A stretch of DNA of 36,887 nt from Streptomyces thermovulgaris (GCF_002155915.1 NZ_MUME01000076.1:1-36887); one strand, 5' to 3'. Counted from the stretch's first letter, positions 15,432 through 26,051 are shown. The notes: generated from the letters alone by a model not told the origin. Numbers and translations are program-made.

Positions 15432-16232
15432 TCACGCCGTCGGCAGCCAGTCCACCTTGCCGGCCAGCAGGCCGTAGCCCACGAACGCGCCGATGTCGAG
15501 CAGGGTGTGCGCCACCACCAGCGGGCCGACCCGGCCCCACCGCCGGTACAGCCAGACGAAGACCACCCCCATCACCACATTGCCGACGAAGCCGCCGATG
15601 CCCTGGTAGAGGTGGTACGAGCCGCGCAGTACGGAGCTGGCCGCCAGCGCGGTTCCCGGCCTCCAGCCCAGCTGGTCGAGCCGGCGCAGCAGATAGCCGA
15701 CGACGATGACCTCCTCGAGGACCGCGTTCTGCAGCGCGGCCAGGATCAGCACCGGGTACTTCCACCACACGGCGGGCAGCGCCTCGGGCACCACGGTGAG
15801 GTTGAAGCCGAGGCTGCGGACGGCCAGGTAGAAGGCGATGCCGGTGCTGCCGATGACCGCGGCGATCACGGCTCCGCGCCCGAGGTCCGGCCAGGGACGG
15901 GTGCGGTCGAAGCCGAGGGTGCGCAGGTTCCGTCCCTCGCGCAGCAGGAGGTGGGCGACGAGGGCGACGGGAACCAGGGCCGTGGCGATCCCGAACAGCT
16001 GCCAGGCGAGATCGAGCCAGGGGCGGCCCGGGGCGGCGGAGACGTTGAGCCTGGCGGCCTGGTCCTTGAGACCGCCGGGTCTGGTGACCGCCCCGATGAA
16101 ACTGATCAGGGCGGACACACCGCTCGCCCCGAGCGAGAGCGCCAGGACGAGCAGCGTCTCGTCGCGGAGGACCCGCCGCGACGGCCGCTCCTTCGGAAAG
16201 GAATCGGTCCCCGGTCCCGCCTCCGTCTGCAC
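15432..16232 (-). CDS. CPBP-family intramembrane metalloprotease (CAAX/Abi type)
   Basis: This 266-residue polytopic membrane protein has seven or eight hydrophobic segments. The CPBP motifs are present: Glu173-Glu174 in NAVLEEVIVVGYLLRRL, His207 in VLRGSYHLYQG, and His242/Asp246 in VVAHTLLDIGAFVG. These residues form the intramembrane metal site in Rce1-type proteases. Bacterial members act in bacteriocin immunity or unknown proteolysis. The GTG at 16232 is supported by AGGAGG with a 6-base gap. It lies downstream of the glutamate-cysteine-ligase-like gene on the same strand (122 bases). Confidence 0.9.
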   Translation of the reverse strand: MQTEAGPGTDSFPKERPSRRVLRDETLLVLALSLGASGVSALISFIGAVTRPGGLKDQAARLNVSAAPGRPWLDLAWQLFGIATALVPVALVAHLLLREGRNLRTLGFDRTRPWPDLGRGAVIAAVIGSTGIAFYLAVRSLGFNLTVVPEALPAVWWKYPVLILAALQNAVLEEVIVVGYLLRRLDQLGWRPGTALAASSVLRGSYHLYQGIGGFVGNVVMGVVFVWLYRRWGRVGPLVVAHTLLDIGAFVGYGLLAGKVDWLPTA

Positions 16233-16354
16233 CCGCGCCTCCTGTACACCGTTCCTGGGGTGTCACAGCTTGCCCGATGCGCTTTTCCCCGGCATCGGCG
16301 GCCCCCTGCGACACGCCCGGGCGCGGGTGACGCGGCTCGGCCCGGCGGCGCCGG

Positions 16355-17872
16355 TCAGCCCAGCGGCACCGGTTCCGGCAGGCCGACCGGCCAGGTGTGC
16401 ACCGGTTCGCCGAGGTTCGTCAGCTCGCGGTAGCGCCGGGTGGTGGCGGCCAGGGCGGCCTCCCTGCTCAGTCCCTGCTCCCGCGCCTGGTGGAAGGTGG
16501 CGACCTGCCACTCCGCGCCGTTGGTCCTCAGCCGGCACCGCTCCTCGATCATTCCGAGGTACAGGTCCCGGTCGGCCCGCTCCACGCCCCAGGCGTTCAG
16601 GCCGGACTCGGCGAGCGGCAGCAGTTCGTCGCGGACGAGACGGACGGCGTCGACCTCCGTGGTGCCGGAGTAGCGTCCGCGCCGGGGCCAGGTGAACCGG
16701 GCGCCGATGCCGTACCGGCACGCGGCGTCGAAGTTGGCCGCCGCCACCTCGAAGGGCAGCCGGGTCCACACCGGCCGGGACTCCTCGGCGAGCGCGCGGA
16801 CGAGGCCGTAGTAGAAGGCCGCGTTGGCGATCACGTCGGCGACGGTGGGCCCGGCGGGCAGGACACGGTTCTCCACCCGCAGATGCGGCACTCCGTCCGC
16901 GATGTCGTAGACGGGGCGGTTCCAGCGGTAGATGGTGCCGTTGTGCAGGACGAGTTCGGCGAGTTTCGGCACACCGCCGGCGTCGAGCACGTCGAGGGGG
17001 TCCTCGTCGTCGCAGATCGGCAGCAGGGCCGGGAAGTAGCGCAGATTCTCCTCGAAGAGGTCGTACGCCGAGGAGATCCACCGCTCGCCGAACCAGGTGC
17101 GCGGCCGTACGCCCTGGGCCTGGAGCTCGGGCGGACGGGTGTCGGTGGACTGCTGGAACAGCGGGGGCCGCGACTCGCGCCACAGCTCGCGTCCGAACAG
17201 GAAGGGCGAGTTGGCGCCCACGGCGATCTGCGCGGCGCAGGCCGCCTGTGCGGCGTTCCACGCATCCGCGAAGCGGTCCGGGGTGACCTGCAGATGCAGT
17301 TGCACGGAGGTGCAGGCGGCCTCGGGGGCGATGGACTTCGAGGTGCAGGTCAGATGCTCCACACCGTGGATGTCGAGGGTGAAGTCCTCGCCGCGGGCCG
17401 CCACGATCTGGTCGTTCAGCAGCGTGTAGCGGTCGACGGCGGAGAGGTTGGAGGAGACCAGGTCGTCCCTGCCGAGGGTGGGCAGAATTCCGATCATCGC
17501 TATGGAGGCGTCCACCTCCCCGGCTTTCCGGTCCGCATATGCCAACGCCGTCCTGAGCTCCTCGGCGAGCCGGTCGAATACCCGGCCGCTCAGGCGATGG
17601 GGGGCGATGTTGACTTCCAGATTGAACATGGCGAGTTCCGTTTGGAAGTCACGGCTGGCGATCCGCTCGAGAACCTGGGCATTCAGCATTCTCGGCATGC
17701 CGTCGGAGCCGACCAGGTTCAATTCGATCTCCAGCCCCATGAGATTCTTGGGCCGGTCGAAGCGCCTCTCGTCCAGCAGCCGCTCCAGCCCCTTCAGACA
17801 GCGCCGGAGCTTGTCGCGGTAGCGGTTGCGATCGGACAGGTCGAACTGGCCGGCCACGACCTTCTCCCCCAT
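16355..17872 (-). CDS. Glutamate-cysteine ligase-like (GCS2-type) carboxylate-amine ligase
   Basis: This 505-residue protein belongs to the GCS2-type superfamily. It has the N-terminal GLEIELNLVG motif (the ATP/Mg glutamates), NLEVNIAPHRLSG, CTSVQLHLQVTP and the later HLRVENRVLPAGPTVAD segment with conserved acidic and Arg residues. These enzymes join an amine to a gamma-carboxylate using ATP. Actinobacteria use mycothiol, not glutathione, so the real substrate may not be cysteine. The ATG at 17872 is preceded by GAGGAGGG with about 9 bases; longer starts give atypical N-termini. It is probably monocistronic or precedes the CPBP gene. Confidence 0.85.
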   Translation of the reverse strand: MGEKVVAGQFDLSDRNRYRDKLRRCLKGLERLLDERRFDRPKNLMGLEIELNLVGSDGMPRMLNAQVLERIASRDFQTELAMFNLEVNIAPHRLSGRVFDRLAEELRTALAYADRKAGEVDASIAMIGILPTLGRDDLVSSNLSAVDRYTLLNDQIVAARGEDFTLDIHGVEHLTCTSKSIAPEAACTSVQLHLQVTPDRFADAWNAAQAACAAQIAVGANSPFLFGRELWRESRPPLFQQSTDTRPPELQAQGVRPRTWFGERWISSAYDLFEENLRYFPALLPICDDEDPLDVLDAGGVPKLAELVLHNGTIYRWNRPVYDIADGVPHLRVENRVLPAGPTVADVIANAAFYYGLVRALAEESRPVWTRLPFEVAAANFDAACRYGIGARFTWPRRGRYSGTTEVDAVRLVRDELLPLAESGLNAWGVERADRDLYLGMIEERCRLRTNGAEWQVATFHQAREQGLSREAALAATTRRYRELTNLGEPVHTWPVGLPEPVPLG

Positions 17873-18427
17873 CGCAGCATCCCTCCTCGCAGGGCTGGCC
17901 GAAGATCGGCCGCCGGGGTCCCGGTCCGGTGGGATGATGCCCCGTCGAAGCGATCGATAACGCCCCGTCGGCATGCCGCAGCGGCTACTCTGGACTCATA
18001 TGAGCGGAGGCACATTCACTCGGCATGAGGCATCGACGGATTCGGGTACCCCGGGCCGCTCGTGAAAAACTCCGACGGCATCGGGCCGACCGCCGTACGG
18101 GCGCAAGCCGAGGTCATCGCGGTGCGGCCCGTACGAATCCGGGACGATTCCCTCAAATCTTCGACTGAATACTCTCTTGCAGTTCACACCGGAAACAGCT
18201 AGGCGAAACATCGCCCGAATTTTTGTCGTATAAACTCTCCTCTACGGCAGAAGGTCGATGCCCACGGCCCTGAACATCGTCAGGAGCATGTGCGGCAGGC
18301 CGTGCCTTTCGTACTCCCTCGCTCTTCCTCGCATCCGGCCCGGCCTCCTCCTGCCCGAGAGCTGACAGCGCTGTCATCCCTGCCCGGCCTTGCGCCACCC
18401 TGCCTGTCGAACGAGAGGCGACCCACC
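17873..18427. other. 555-base gene-free region with AT-rich stretch and dyads
   Basis: No supported gene lies here. Visible elements are a 6-bp hairpin at 17897-17911 near the ligase start, a perfect 9-bp inverted repeat (18094-18102 with 18127-18135, 24-base spacer), an unusually AT-rich stretch of about 80 bases (18165-18245, near 45% GC by eye), and the palindrome at 18363-18376. It could hold divergent promoters and possibly a small RNA. Confidence 0.5.
18363..18376. promoter_or_regulatory. Perfect 14-bp palindrome matching a LacI-type operator
   Basis: TGACAGCGCTGTCA is fully symmetric and fits the LacI-family pattern TGNNANCGNTNNCA at every fixed position. It lies 51 bases upstream of the next start codon. 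It shares TGAC-N2-CG-N2-GTCA with the dyad at 2683-2698. Confidence 0.5.
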
Positions 18428-19012
18428 ATGCCGCTGCATTTCCCCCCGGCTCCCGCCCCCGCTCTGCGCTCCGTCCTCACGGCGCTCGGTTCCCCCACCG
18501 CCGTCCGTGAGGCGCGGACTCCGGCCCTCCGCGCCGCCCAGCAGCCCGCCACTCCCGAGCTTCCGCTGCCCGTGCACGTCCTGGACCGGCTCACCCCCGA
18601 GGGGGTCTCTGCGACCAGGCTGGCCGGATGGCGCTTCCTGATCCGCTGCGGCGACCACGCGGTGGCCGCGGCGGAGACCGTGCTGACCGCCGACGGCTGG
18701 GCCTTCTCCCACTTCTTCGAGGGCCCCTATGTCGCCTCCACCGAGCGTGCGCTGCGTCAGGCGGAGACCGCGGCCCAGGCGTACCAGCCGCGCCTGCTGT
18801 CCATGCCCAGCCTGTACATGCTCACCCTGTGGCTGCGCAGCGACACCTCCGGCGACGGCGCCACCGGCCATCCCGCCCCCGCCGATGTGCTCGTACCGCT
18901 CGCGCCGGCCCCGCCCGGGATAGCCTCCCACCGGCCGCACCGGGTCGCCGACCTGCTGCCGCTTCTCACTCACCGGCTGAGGACCGGGCGGCTGATGCGC
19001 TCTCCCGCCTGA
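18428..19012 (+). CDS. Hypothetical protein
   Basis: I do not recognise a domain in this 194-residue protein. It is cytoplasmic by appearance. It has a Pro/Ala-rich first third, a compact core (about residues 55-130) with regular hydrophobic pattern (GWRFLIRCGDHAVAAAETVLTADGWAFSHFFEGPYV), a helical ERALRQAETAAQAY segment, then a Pro-rich linker and Arg-rich tail. The core fits a small alpha/beta domain; nothing catalytic is evident. GAGAGG stands about 10 bases before the ATG. A long leader with a LacI-like palindrome precedes it, and a strong terminator follows, so it is its own unit. Confidence 0.72.
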   Translation: MPLHFPPAPAPALRSVLTALGSPTAVREARTPALRAAQQPATPELPLPVHVLDRLTPEGVSATRLAGWRFLIRCGDHAVAAAETVLTADGWAFSHFFEGPYVASTERALRQAETAAQAYQPRLLSMPSLYMLTLWLRSDTSGDGATGHPAPADVLVPLAPAPPGIASHRPHRVADLLPLLTHRLRTGRLMRSPA

Positions 19013-19426
19013 CATCCCGCCCTTCGCTCCTGCGCGTACCCCGTCACCGGACGTCCCGGGGGCGGGGTACGCCGCTGTTCCCCCGGGTGTTCCTCCGGGG
19101 CACCTCTCCCTCCGGTGCTCCCGGGGGCACTTCCCCTCCAAGGGCACGCCGCTCCCCTTGGGGCACCATCGCATCGGACTAGCCCCATCCGGCCAGGGCG
19201 AACCATCCGAAGTGACGGTGTCCCCGGGCTGAACCGCTCGTCCGTGTGACGCGTCTTCACCTCGTGAGAAGCGGTGCCGCAAAATCCCTGCGGATTCAAG
19301 TCCGCGGGAGAACACTGGTTCCGACCGAATCGTCGAACGGGGGAGGCGGCCATGTCGCACACCACCACCCGCAGGACATCCACGCCGGCCGACACGGACC
19401 ACACGACGCAGCGAAAGAGCCCACCC
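19013..19426 (+). other. Intergenic region with terminator, GGGCAC repeats and structured leader
   Basis: After the terminator (19034-19072) GGGCAC recurs at 19098, 19125, 19142 and 19161 in overlapping short hairpins such as CCAAGGG/CCCTTGG (19138-19161). From about 19245 to 19320 several stems can form: CTTC..GAAG, and CCTGCGGA/TCCGCGGG with loop TTCAAG, while an upstream CCGC (about 19275) could compete for GCGG. It probably includes the leader of the small DUF5999 gene. Confidence 0.4.
19034..19072 (+). terminator. Terminator of the hypothetical gene
   Basis: Perfect 10-bp arms GCGTACCCCG and CGGGGTACGC enclose a 19-base loop that itself has a CCGG/CCGG stem, 21 bases after the stop codon. 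Confidence 0.6.
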
Positions 19427-19633
19427 ATGTGCCGACACCAGCCACCGTGCCCCTCAGCCGACTCCGCCGACCGGGAGTCCGCCCGTCTCGTGGCGCACCA
19501 CCCGGAGCAGGGGTGGAGCCTGCTGTGCAACGGTGTTCTGCTCTTCGAGGACACCGGTGAGCTCCTGCCCGACGGGCGGATCATCGCCCCGCACCGCCCG
19601 CTGGACACCAAGCGGGTGACGACCGCCGCCTGA
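19427..19633 (+). CDS. DUF5999 family small protein
   Basis: This 68-residue protein has the Streptomyces DUF5999 layout: MCRHQPPCPSADSADRESAR, then VAHHPEQGWSLLCNGVLLFEDTGELLPDGRI and a short tail. Two N-terminal Cys and His residues could bind a metal. The function is unknown. I chose the ATG at 19427 because family members begin here, with GAAAGAG about 9 bases upstream. The same frame also starts at 19352 with a better ribosome site (GGGGGAGG), adding 25 Thr/Ser-rich residues, so both forms may be made. A terminator follows 5 bases after the stop. Confidence 0.7.
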   Translation: MCRHQPPCPSADSADRESARLVAHHPEQGWSLLCNGVLLFEDTGELLPDGRIIAPHRPLDTKRVTTAA

Positions 19634-19961
19634 GCGGCCCGGGCGGTTCCGGCGAACCGCCCGGAGAACCCTTGCGGCAGGCGGTGAGCGAACCGGTCGG
19701 ACACCGCGCCGCCCCCGGTGACGCCCCGGCCGCCCGCACGGCCGGGGCCCCTCTCCGCCCCGAGGAGGCGGCCCCGAGGGGCAGAGGCGCTTCATCGGTC
19801 CGTCAGGCCCGGCCGGGGCCGTATGCCCTCCGGCCCCGCGGGACGCCGCGCACACGGCCGGGCCGGACCGCGTCGGGCGCCCTCCCGTGCACATCCGCCG
19901 GACCGCCCGCGCCCGCCACCCCGGATCACCGTGCGCCCCTTGCGGCCCTATCGTGACCGGC
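19634..19961. other. 328-base intergenic region
   Basis: Apart from a terminator (19639-19664) and a second perfect 9-bp hairpin (19724-19732 with 19739-19747, loop of six) I see no gene or clear promoter until the TATCGT element just before the HTH-Mop gene. Confidence 0.5.
19639..19664 (+). terminator. Terminator after DUF5999 gene
   Basis: A perfect 11-bp stem (19639-19649 with 19654-19664) with loop CGGC lies 5 bases after the stop codon. Confidence 0.65.
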
Positions 19962-20360
19962 ATGCAGTCCTACACGATCGGACAGGCGGCCCGCCTGCTC
20001 GGCGTCAGCCCCGACACCGCGCGCCGCTGGGCGGACGCCGGCCGGGTGGCCACTCATCGCGACGACAGCGGACGACGGCTCATCGACGGACGGGACCTCG
20101 CCGCCCTCTGCGTCGAACTCGCCAGGACGGGGGACGGCGACGAGGAGACCCCCTCGTACACCTCGGCCCGCAACGCCTTCCCCGGGATCGTGACCGCCAT
20201 CAAGCTCGGCGACGTCGCGGCCCAGGTCGAGATCCAGGCCGGCCCGCACCGCCTGGTCTCGCTGCTGACCCGGGAGGCCGTGGAGGAGCTGGGCCTGGAG
20301 GTCGGCATGGAGGCCACCGCCCGGGTGAAGGCGACGAACGTCCACATCGACCGGCCCTGA
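19962..20360 (+). CDS. HTH-Mop (TOBE) molybdate-responsive protein
   Basis: This 132-residue protein joins a MerR/excisionase-like HTH (residues 3-50, YTIGQAARLLGVSPDTARRWADAGRV ... RLIDGRDLAAL) to a Mop/TOBE molybdate-binding domain (about 68-130, SARNAFPGIVTAIKLGDVAAQVEIQ ... EVGMEATARVKATNVHI). It should bind molybdate or tungstate and DNA, and so regulate the transporter genes that follow. No Shine-Dalgarno is seen; TATCGT ends 7 bases before the ATG, so the mRNA is probably leaderless. The Mop domain also resembles storage proteins (molbindin), an alternative role. Confidence 0.9.
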   Translation: MQSYTIGQAARLLGVSPDTARRWADAGRVATHRDDSGRRLIDGRDLAALCVELARTGDGDEETPSYTSARNAFPGIVTAIKLGDVAAQVEIQAGPHRLVSLLTREAVEELGLEVGMEATARVKATNVHIDRP

Positions 20361-20465
20361 CCGGCTGTTCGGCTCCCCGCACATGCCGGCCCACACTGCT
20401 TCCTGCCCGGCGTGTGCGGCGCTGCCGGGCCCTTACGGCTGGCAGATGCGGCGTATCATCGCGGC

Positions 20466-20641
20466 ATGACGACCCGTTCCGCACCCCGGGCCGGGACACC
20501 GCGAGTGGCCGGCACGGGCGCTACGCAGAGGGCACTCGCCGTGAGCGGCCCGCAACCCGCCTCCGTCTCCCGCGAGCAGGGCGCCGGATGTTCCCCGAGG
20601 ACCGGGGGACGCCGGTCCGGCCGGGTTTCCTGACACCATGA
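20466..20641 (+). pseudogene. modA: Relic of modA (molybdate-binding lipoprotein)
   Basis: A modA gene of about 250 codons would be expected here. Instead an ATG with TATCAT six bases upstream opens a short reading frame (MTTRSAPRAGTPRVAGTGAT, then ALAVS) that resembles a degraded basic/hydrophobic signal peptide. In another frame the last codons read GRRMFPEDRGTPVRPGFLTP and their TGA overlaps the modB ATG by 4 bases (20638-20641), the coupling expected for modA-modB. Thus the 5' and 3' ends seem to survive and the middle, over 500 bases, is gone. The identification rests on position and end features, not on a clear domain. Confidence 0.45.
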
Positions 20642-21504
20642 CCGGACCGGACCGGCCCCGTGCCGCGCCTGCGGAGACCCGTGCCGCGCCTGCGGAGAGC
20701 GGAGCACGGCGCGGGCACCCGCGCCGAGGCGCACCCCTGCCGCTGATGCTCCCGGCCCTGGTGGGCCTGGCCTTCCTGCTGATGCCGCTGCTCGCCCTGC
20801 TGATCCGGGCCCCCTGGCGCACCCTGCCGGAGCAGCTCACCAGCGCCGAGGTGTGGCAGGCCCTCCGGCTGTCCCTGGTCAGCGCCACCGCGGCCACCGC
20901 CGTGAGCCTGGTGCTCGGCGTCCCGCTGGCCTGGCTGCTGGCCCGTACGGACTTCCCCGGGCGCCGGCTCGTCCGGGCCCTGGTGACCCTGCCGCTCGTG
21001 CTGCCTCCGGTGGTGGGCGGTGTGGCCCTGCTGCTGGCGCTGGGCCGGGGCGGTGTGATCGGACGGTGGCTGGACGCCTGGTTCGGGATCACACTGCCGT
21101 TCACCACCGTCGCGGTGGTGGTCGCGGAGGCGTTCGTGGCCATGCCGTTCCTCGTCATCTCCGTCGAGGGCACGCTGCGGGCCGCCGACCCGCGCTACGA
21201 GGAGGCGGCCGCCACGCTGGGCGCCTCCCGTTTCACCGCGTTCCGCCGGGTCACCCTGCCGATGATCGCCCCCGGCGTCGCCGCCGGTGCCGTGCTCGCC
21301 TGGGCACGGGCGCTCGGCGAGTTCGGCGCGACGATCACGTTCGCGGGCAACTTCCCCGGCCGGACGCAGACCATGCCGCTGGCGGTCTATCTGGCCCTGC
21401 ACCACGACCCGGACGCCGCGATCGTCCTGAGCCTGGTGCTGCTGGCGGTGTCGATCGCGGTGCTGGCGGGCCTGCGGGACCGTTGGATGACACCCTCCGT
21501 GTGA
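20638..21504 (+). CDS. modB: Molybdate ABC transporter permease ModB
   Basis: This 288-residue permease has a basic N-terminal tail and about five or six transmembrane helices. The ABC permease EAA loop is seen as YEEAAATLGASRFTAFRRVTLPMIAPG (about 197-223), which docks on the ATPase. The GEFGATITFAGNFPGRTQTMPLAVY stretch is typical of ModB/CysT-type permeases. The start codon overlaps the stop of the modA relic. modC follows after 62 bases. Without a local ModA the transporter would depend on a binding protein encoded elsewhere, or be inactive. Confidence 0.9.
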   Translation: MTGPDRPRAAPAETRAAPAESGARRGHPRRGAPLPLMLPALVGLAFLLMPLLALLIRAPWRTLPEQLTSAEVWQALRLSLVSATAATAVSLVLGVPLAWLLARTDFPGRRLVRALVTLPLVLPPVVGGVALLLALGRGGVIGRWLDAWFGITLPFTTVAVVVAEAFVAMPFLVISVEGTLRAADPRYEEAAATLGASRFTAFRRVTLPMIAPGVAAGAVLAWARALGEFGATITFAGNFPGRTQTMPLAVYLALHHDPDAAIVLSLVLLAVSIAVLAGLRDRWMTPSV

Positions 21505-21566
21505 CCGCGGCTCCGCCCCGGTCACGCTCCGCCCCGTACCCCAGGACGATCCAGGACGGCCCCCTC

Positions 21567-22658
21567 ATGACCGACCTCGACGGGACACCGGCCGGCGCCC
21601 GCGCACAGGAGTCGCCGGGCCAGGGCCTGGACGCCCGGCTCGTCGTCGAACGCGGCACCTTCCGGCTCGACGTGTCCCTGACCGTCTCCCCCGGGGAGGT
21701 CGTCGCGCTGCTCGGCCCGAACGGCGCCGGCAAGACCACGGCCCTGCGCGCGCTCGCCGGCCTGGTCCCCCTCACCGGCGGACATCTGCGGCTGGACGGT
21801 GCCGACCTGGGCCATGCGCCGCCCGAGGCCCGGCCGGTCGGGGTCGTCTTCCAGGACTACCTGCTCTTCCCGCATCTGTCCGCGCTGGACAACGTCGCGT
21901 TCGGACCGCGCTGCCGGGGTGCGGGCAGGGCCGAGGCCCGTGCGCAGGCCGCCGAGTGGCTGGCCCGCATGGGCCTGAGCGGCCACGCCGGGGTCAAGCC
22001 CCGCCGTCTGTCCGGCGGCCAGGCCCAGCGTGTGGCCCTCGCCCGCGCCCTGGCCGTCCGGCCCCGGCTGCTGCTCCTCGACGAGCCGCTCGCCGCGCTC
22101 GACGCCCGCACCCGTCTGGAGGTCCGCGCACAGCTGAGGCGGCACCTCGAGGGGTTCGAGGCCATGGCCGTCCTGGTCACCCACGACCCGCTGGACGCGA
22201 TGGTGCTGGCCGACCGGCTGGTCGTCGTCGAGCACGGCCGGGTCGTCCAGGAGGGCACTCCGTCCGAGATCGCCCGCCGTCCGCGCACGGACTACATCGC
22301 CCGGCTGGTCGGCCTGAACCTCTACCGCGGCCGGGCCGCCGGGCACACCGTCCGGCTGGCGGACGGGCCCGCCCTCACCACCAGCGAGGACCTGTCCGGG
22401 CCCGTGTTCGTGGCCTTCCCGCCGAGCGCGGTCACCCTCCACCGGGACCGCCCCACCGGCTCCAGCGCACGCAATCTGTGGCGCTGCGAGGTCGCCGGTC
22501 TGGAGACCCACGGCGACCAGATCCGCGTGGCCCTCACCGGCCCGCTCCCCCTCACCGCCGACCTGACCGCCCTCGCCGCCGCCGAACTCGGCCTGCGCCC
22601 GGGGGCGGTGGTCTGGGCGGCCGTCAAGGCGGCCCAGACGCACGCCTACCCGGCCTGA
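21567..22658 (+). CDS. modC: Molybdate ABC transporter ATPase ModC
   Basis: This 363-residue ATPase has Walker A GPNGAGKT (50-57), Q-loop VFQDYLLFPHLS, signature LSGGQ (148-152), Walker B LLLLDEP (168-174), the D-loop and His206 of the H-loop, so it should hydrolyse ATP. The C-terminal part (about 290-360) is a TOBE-like oxyanion-binding domain, as in ModC. Start ATG 21567 is preferred; the upstream part of the same frame lies inside modB. A very strong hairpin follows its stop and separates it from the convergent gcvP. Confidence 0.92.
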   Translation: MTDLDGTPAGARAQESPGQGLDARLVVERGTFRLDVSLTVSPGEVVALLGPNGAGKTTALRALAGLVPLTGGHLRLDGADLGHAPPEARPVGVVFQDYLLFPHLSALDNVAFGPRCRGAGRAEARAQAAEWLARMGLSGHAGVKPRRLSGGQAQRVALARALAVRPRLLLLDEPLAALDARTRLEVRAQLRRHLEGFEAMAVLVTHDPLDAMVLADRLVVVEHGRVVQEGTPSEIARRPRTDYIARLVGLNLYRGRAAGHTVRLADGPALTTSEDLSGPVFVAFPPSAVTLHRDRPTGSSARNLWRCEVAGLETHGDQIRVALTGPLPLTADLTALAAAELGLRPGAVVWAAVKAAQTHAYPA

Positions 22659-22666
22659 CCCCCGCA

Positions 22667-22720
22667 GGGACGCGGGGCCTGTTCCCGGCCCTCACGAACC
22701 GGGAGCAGGCCCCGCGTCCC
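22667..22720. terminator. 22-bp hairpin between convergent modC and gcvP
   Basis: Arms 22667-22688 and 22699-22720 pair over 22 bp with a single T-G wobble; the loop has 10 bases. It can stop transcription from both sides. Confidence 0.8.
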
Positions 22721-22730
22721 TCACACGCGC

Positions 22731-22780
22731 CGCTCAGAGCCGCTCAGAGCCGCTCAAAGCGCTCAGGCCGCTCAGGCCGC

Positions 22781-22783
<3 letters not shown>
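22731..22783. repeat. Tandem 9-10-bp repeats at the gcvP 3' end
   Basis: CGCTCAGAGC-type units follow each other six times (two of 10, then 9-base units CGCTCAAAG and CGCTCAGGC), ending in the gcvP stop codon. The array is likely slippage-prone. Confidence 0.6.
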
Positions 22784-25666
<2,883 letters not shown>

Positions 25667-25669
25667 TGC

Positions 25670-25723
25670 GGAGGCCTCCTGGTCTGACACGACCTTCGAG
25701 GGACACCACGGCACGGGTGTCCC
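25670..25723 (-). promoter_or_regulatory. Possible expression platform of the glycine riboswitch
   Basis: Between the second aptamer and the gcvP start are a perfect 8-bp hairpin (GGGACACC/GGTGTCCC, 25700-25707 with 25716-25723) and the 10-bp palindrome GGAGGCCTCC (25670-25679), which includes the ribosome site. A further GGAGGCC just past the aptamer could pair with the GGCCTCC half and free AGGAGG. This suggests control of translation start; it is inference from pairing only. Confidence 0.4.
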
Positions 25724-25724
25724 G

Positions 25725-25932
25725 ACGGCCTCCCCCTCTGTCATCTCGACCTGAGAGTTTCACCGGGTCGCCCAGAGGGCTCCCGGTTTTCACCGTCGGT
25801 GAGAGCGGACACCGTCGTCACCCGCTCTGCTTTCCAGAGTGACCTCGTCCGTGCGGTACGGGGGCCTGAGAGATTCCGGGGAGGATTTGCTCCTTCGGCG
25901 CCTCCGGTGGTGCCGGAGGGCTCTCCCGCACG
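25725..25932 (-). ncRNA. Tandem glycine riboswitch upstream of gcvP
   Basis: On the minus strand the first aptamer shows GCGGGAGAG, GGCGCCGAAGGAGCAA (about 25886-25901), CTCTCAGG (25865-25872) and a closing ACTCTGGAAAGCAGAG. A second aptamer follows with GCTCTCACCGACGGTGAAAA, ACTCTCAGG (CTCTCAGG at 25750-25757) and GACAGAGGGGGAGG. Two aptamers in series ahead of gcvP is the classic glycine riboswitch; in known cases glycine turns expression on. Confidence 0.95.
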
Positions 25933-26009
25933 GGGTCAGCGGCCTCTGCCAGCGTACCAGCGGGGCGGCCGCCGGAGCCCTCGAGTGGCCGTCCTGTCGA
26001 TTGTGCTCT

Positions 26010-26026
26010 TTCGTAGTGCCTACGAA
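26010..26026 (+). promoter_or_regulatory. Inverted repeat in probable promoter of the PRC-barrel gene
   Basis: TTCGTAG-TGC-CTACGAA is a perfect 7-bp dyad. It lies between a possible -35 TTGTGC (26001-26006) and -10 AATGAT (26025-26030, 18-base spacer), so a protein bound here could repress the gene at 26052. Confidence 0.4.
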
Positions 26027-26051
26027 TGATTTGCGACCATCTGGAGGGCCC

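Noticed and set aside
18153..18398. 81-codon minus-strand frame in the AT-rich region
   Set aside because: Codon use and composition do not look coding and no ribosome site is present.
19275..19310. tRNA-like T-arm (TTCAAGTCC)
   Set aside because: The stem is not in register with a 7-base T loop, and no anticodon arm or acceptor stem can be found.
25667..25744. Longer gcvP start at 25744
   Set aside because: Its codons lie inside the second glycine aptamer; AGGAGG before 25666 sets the start.
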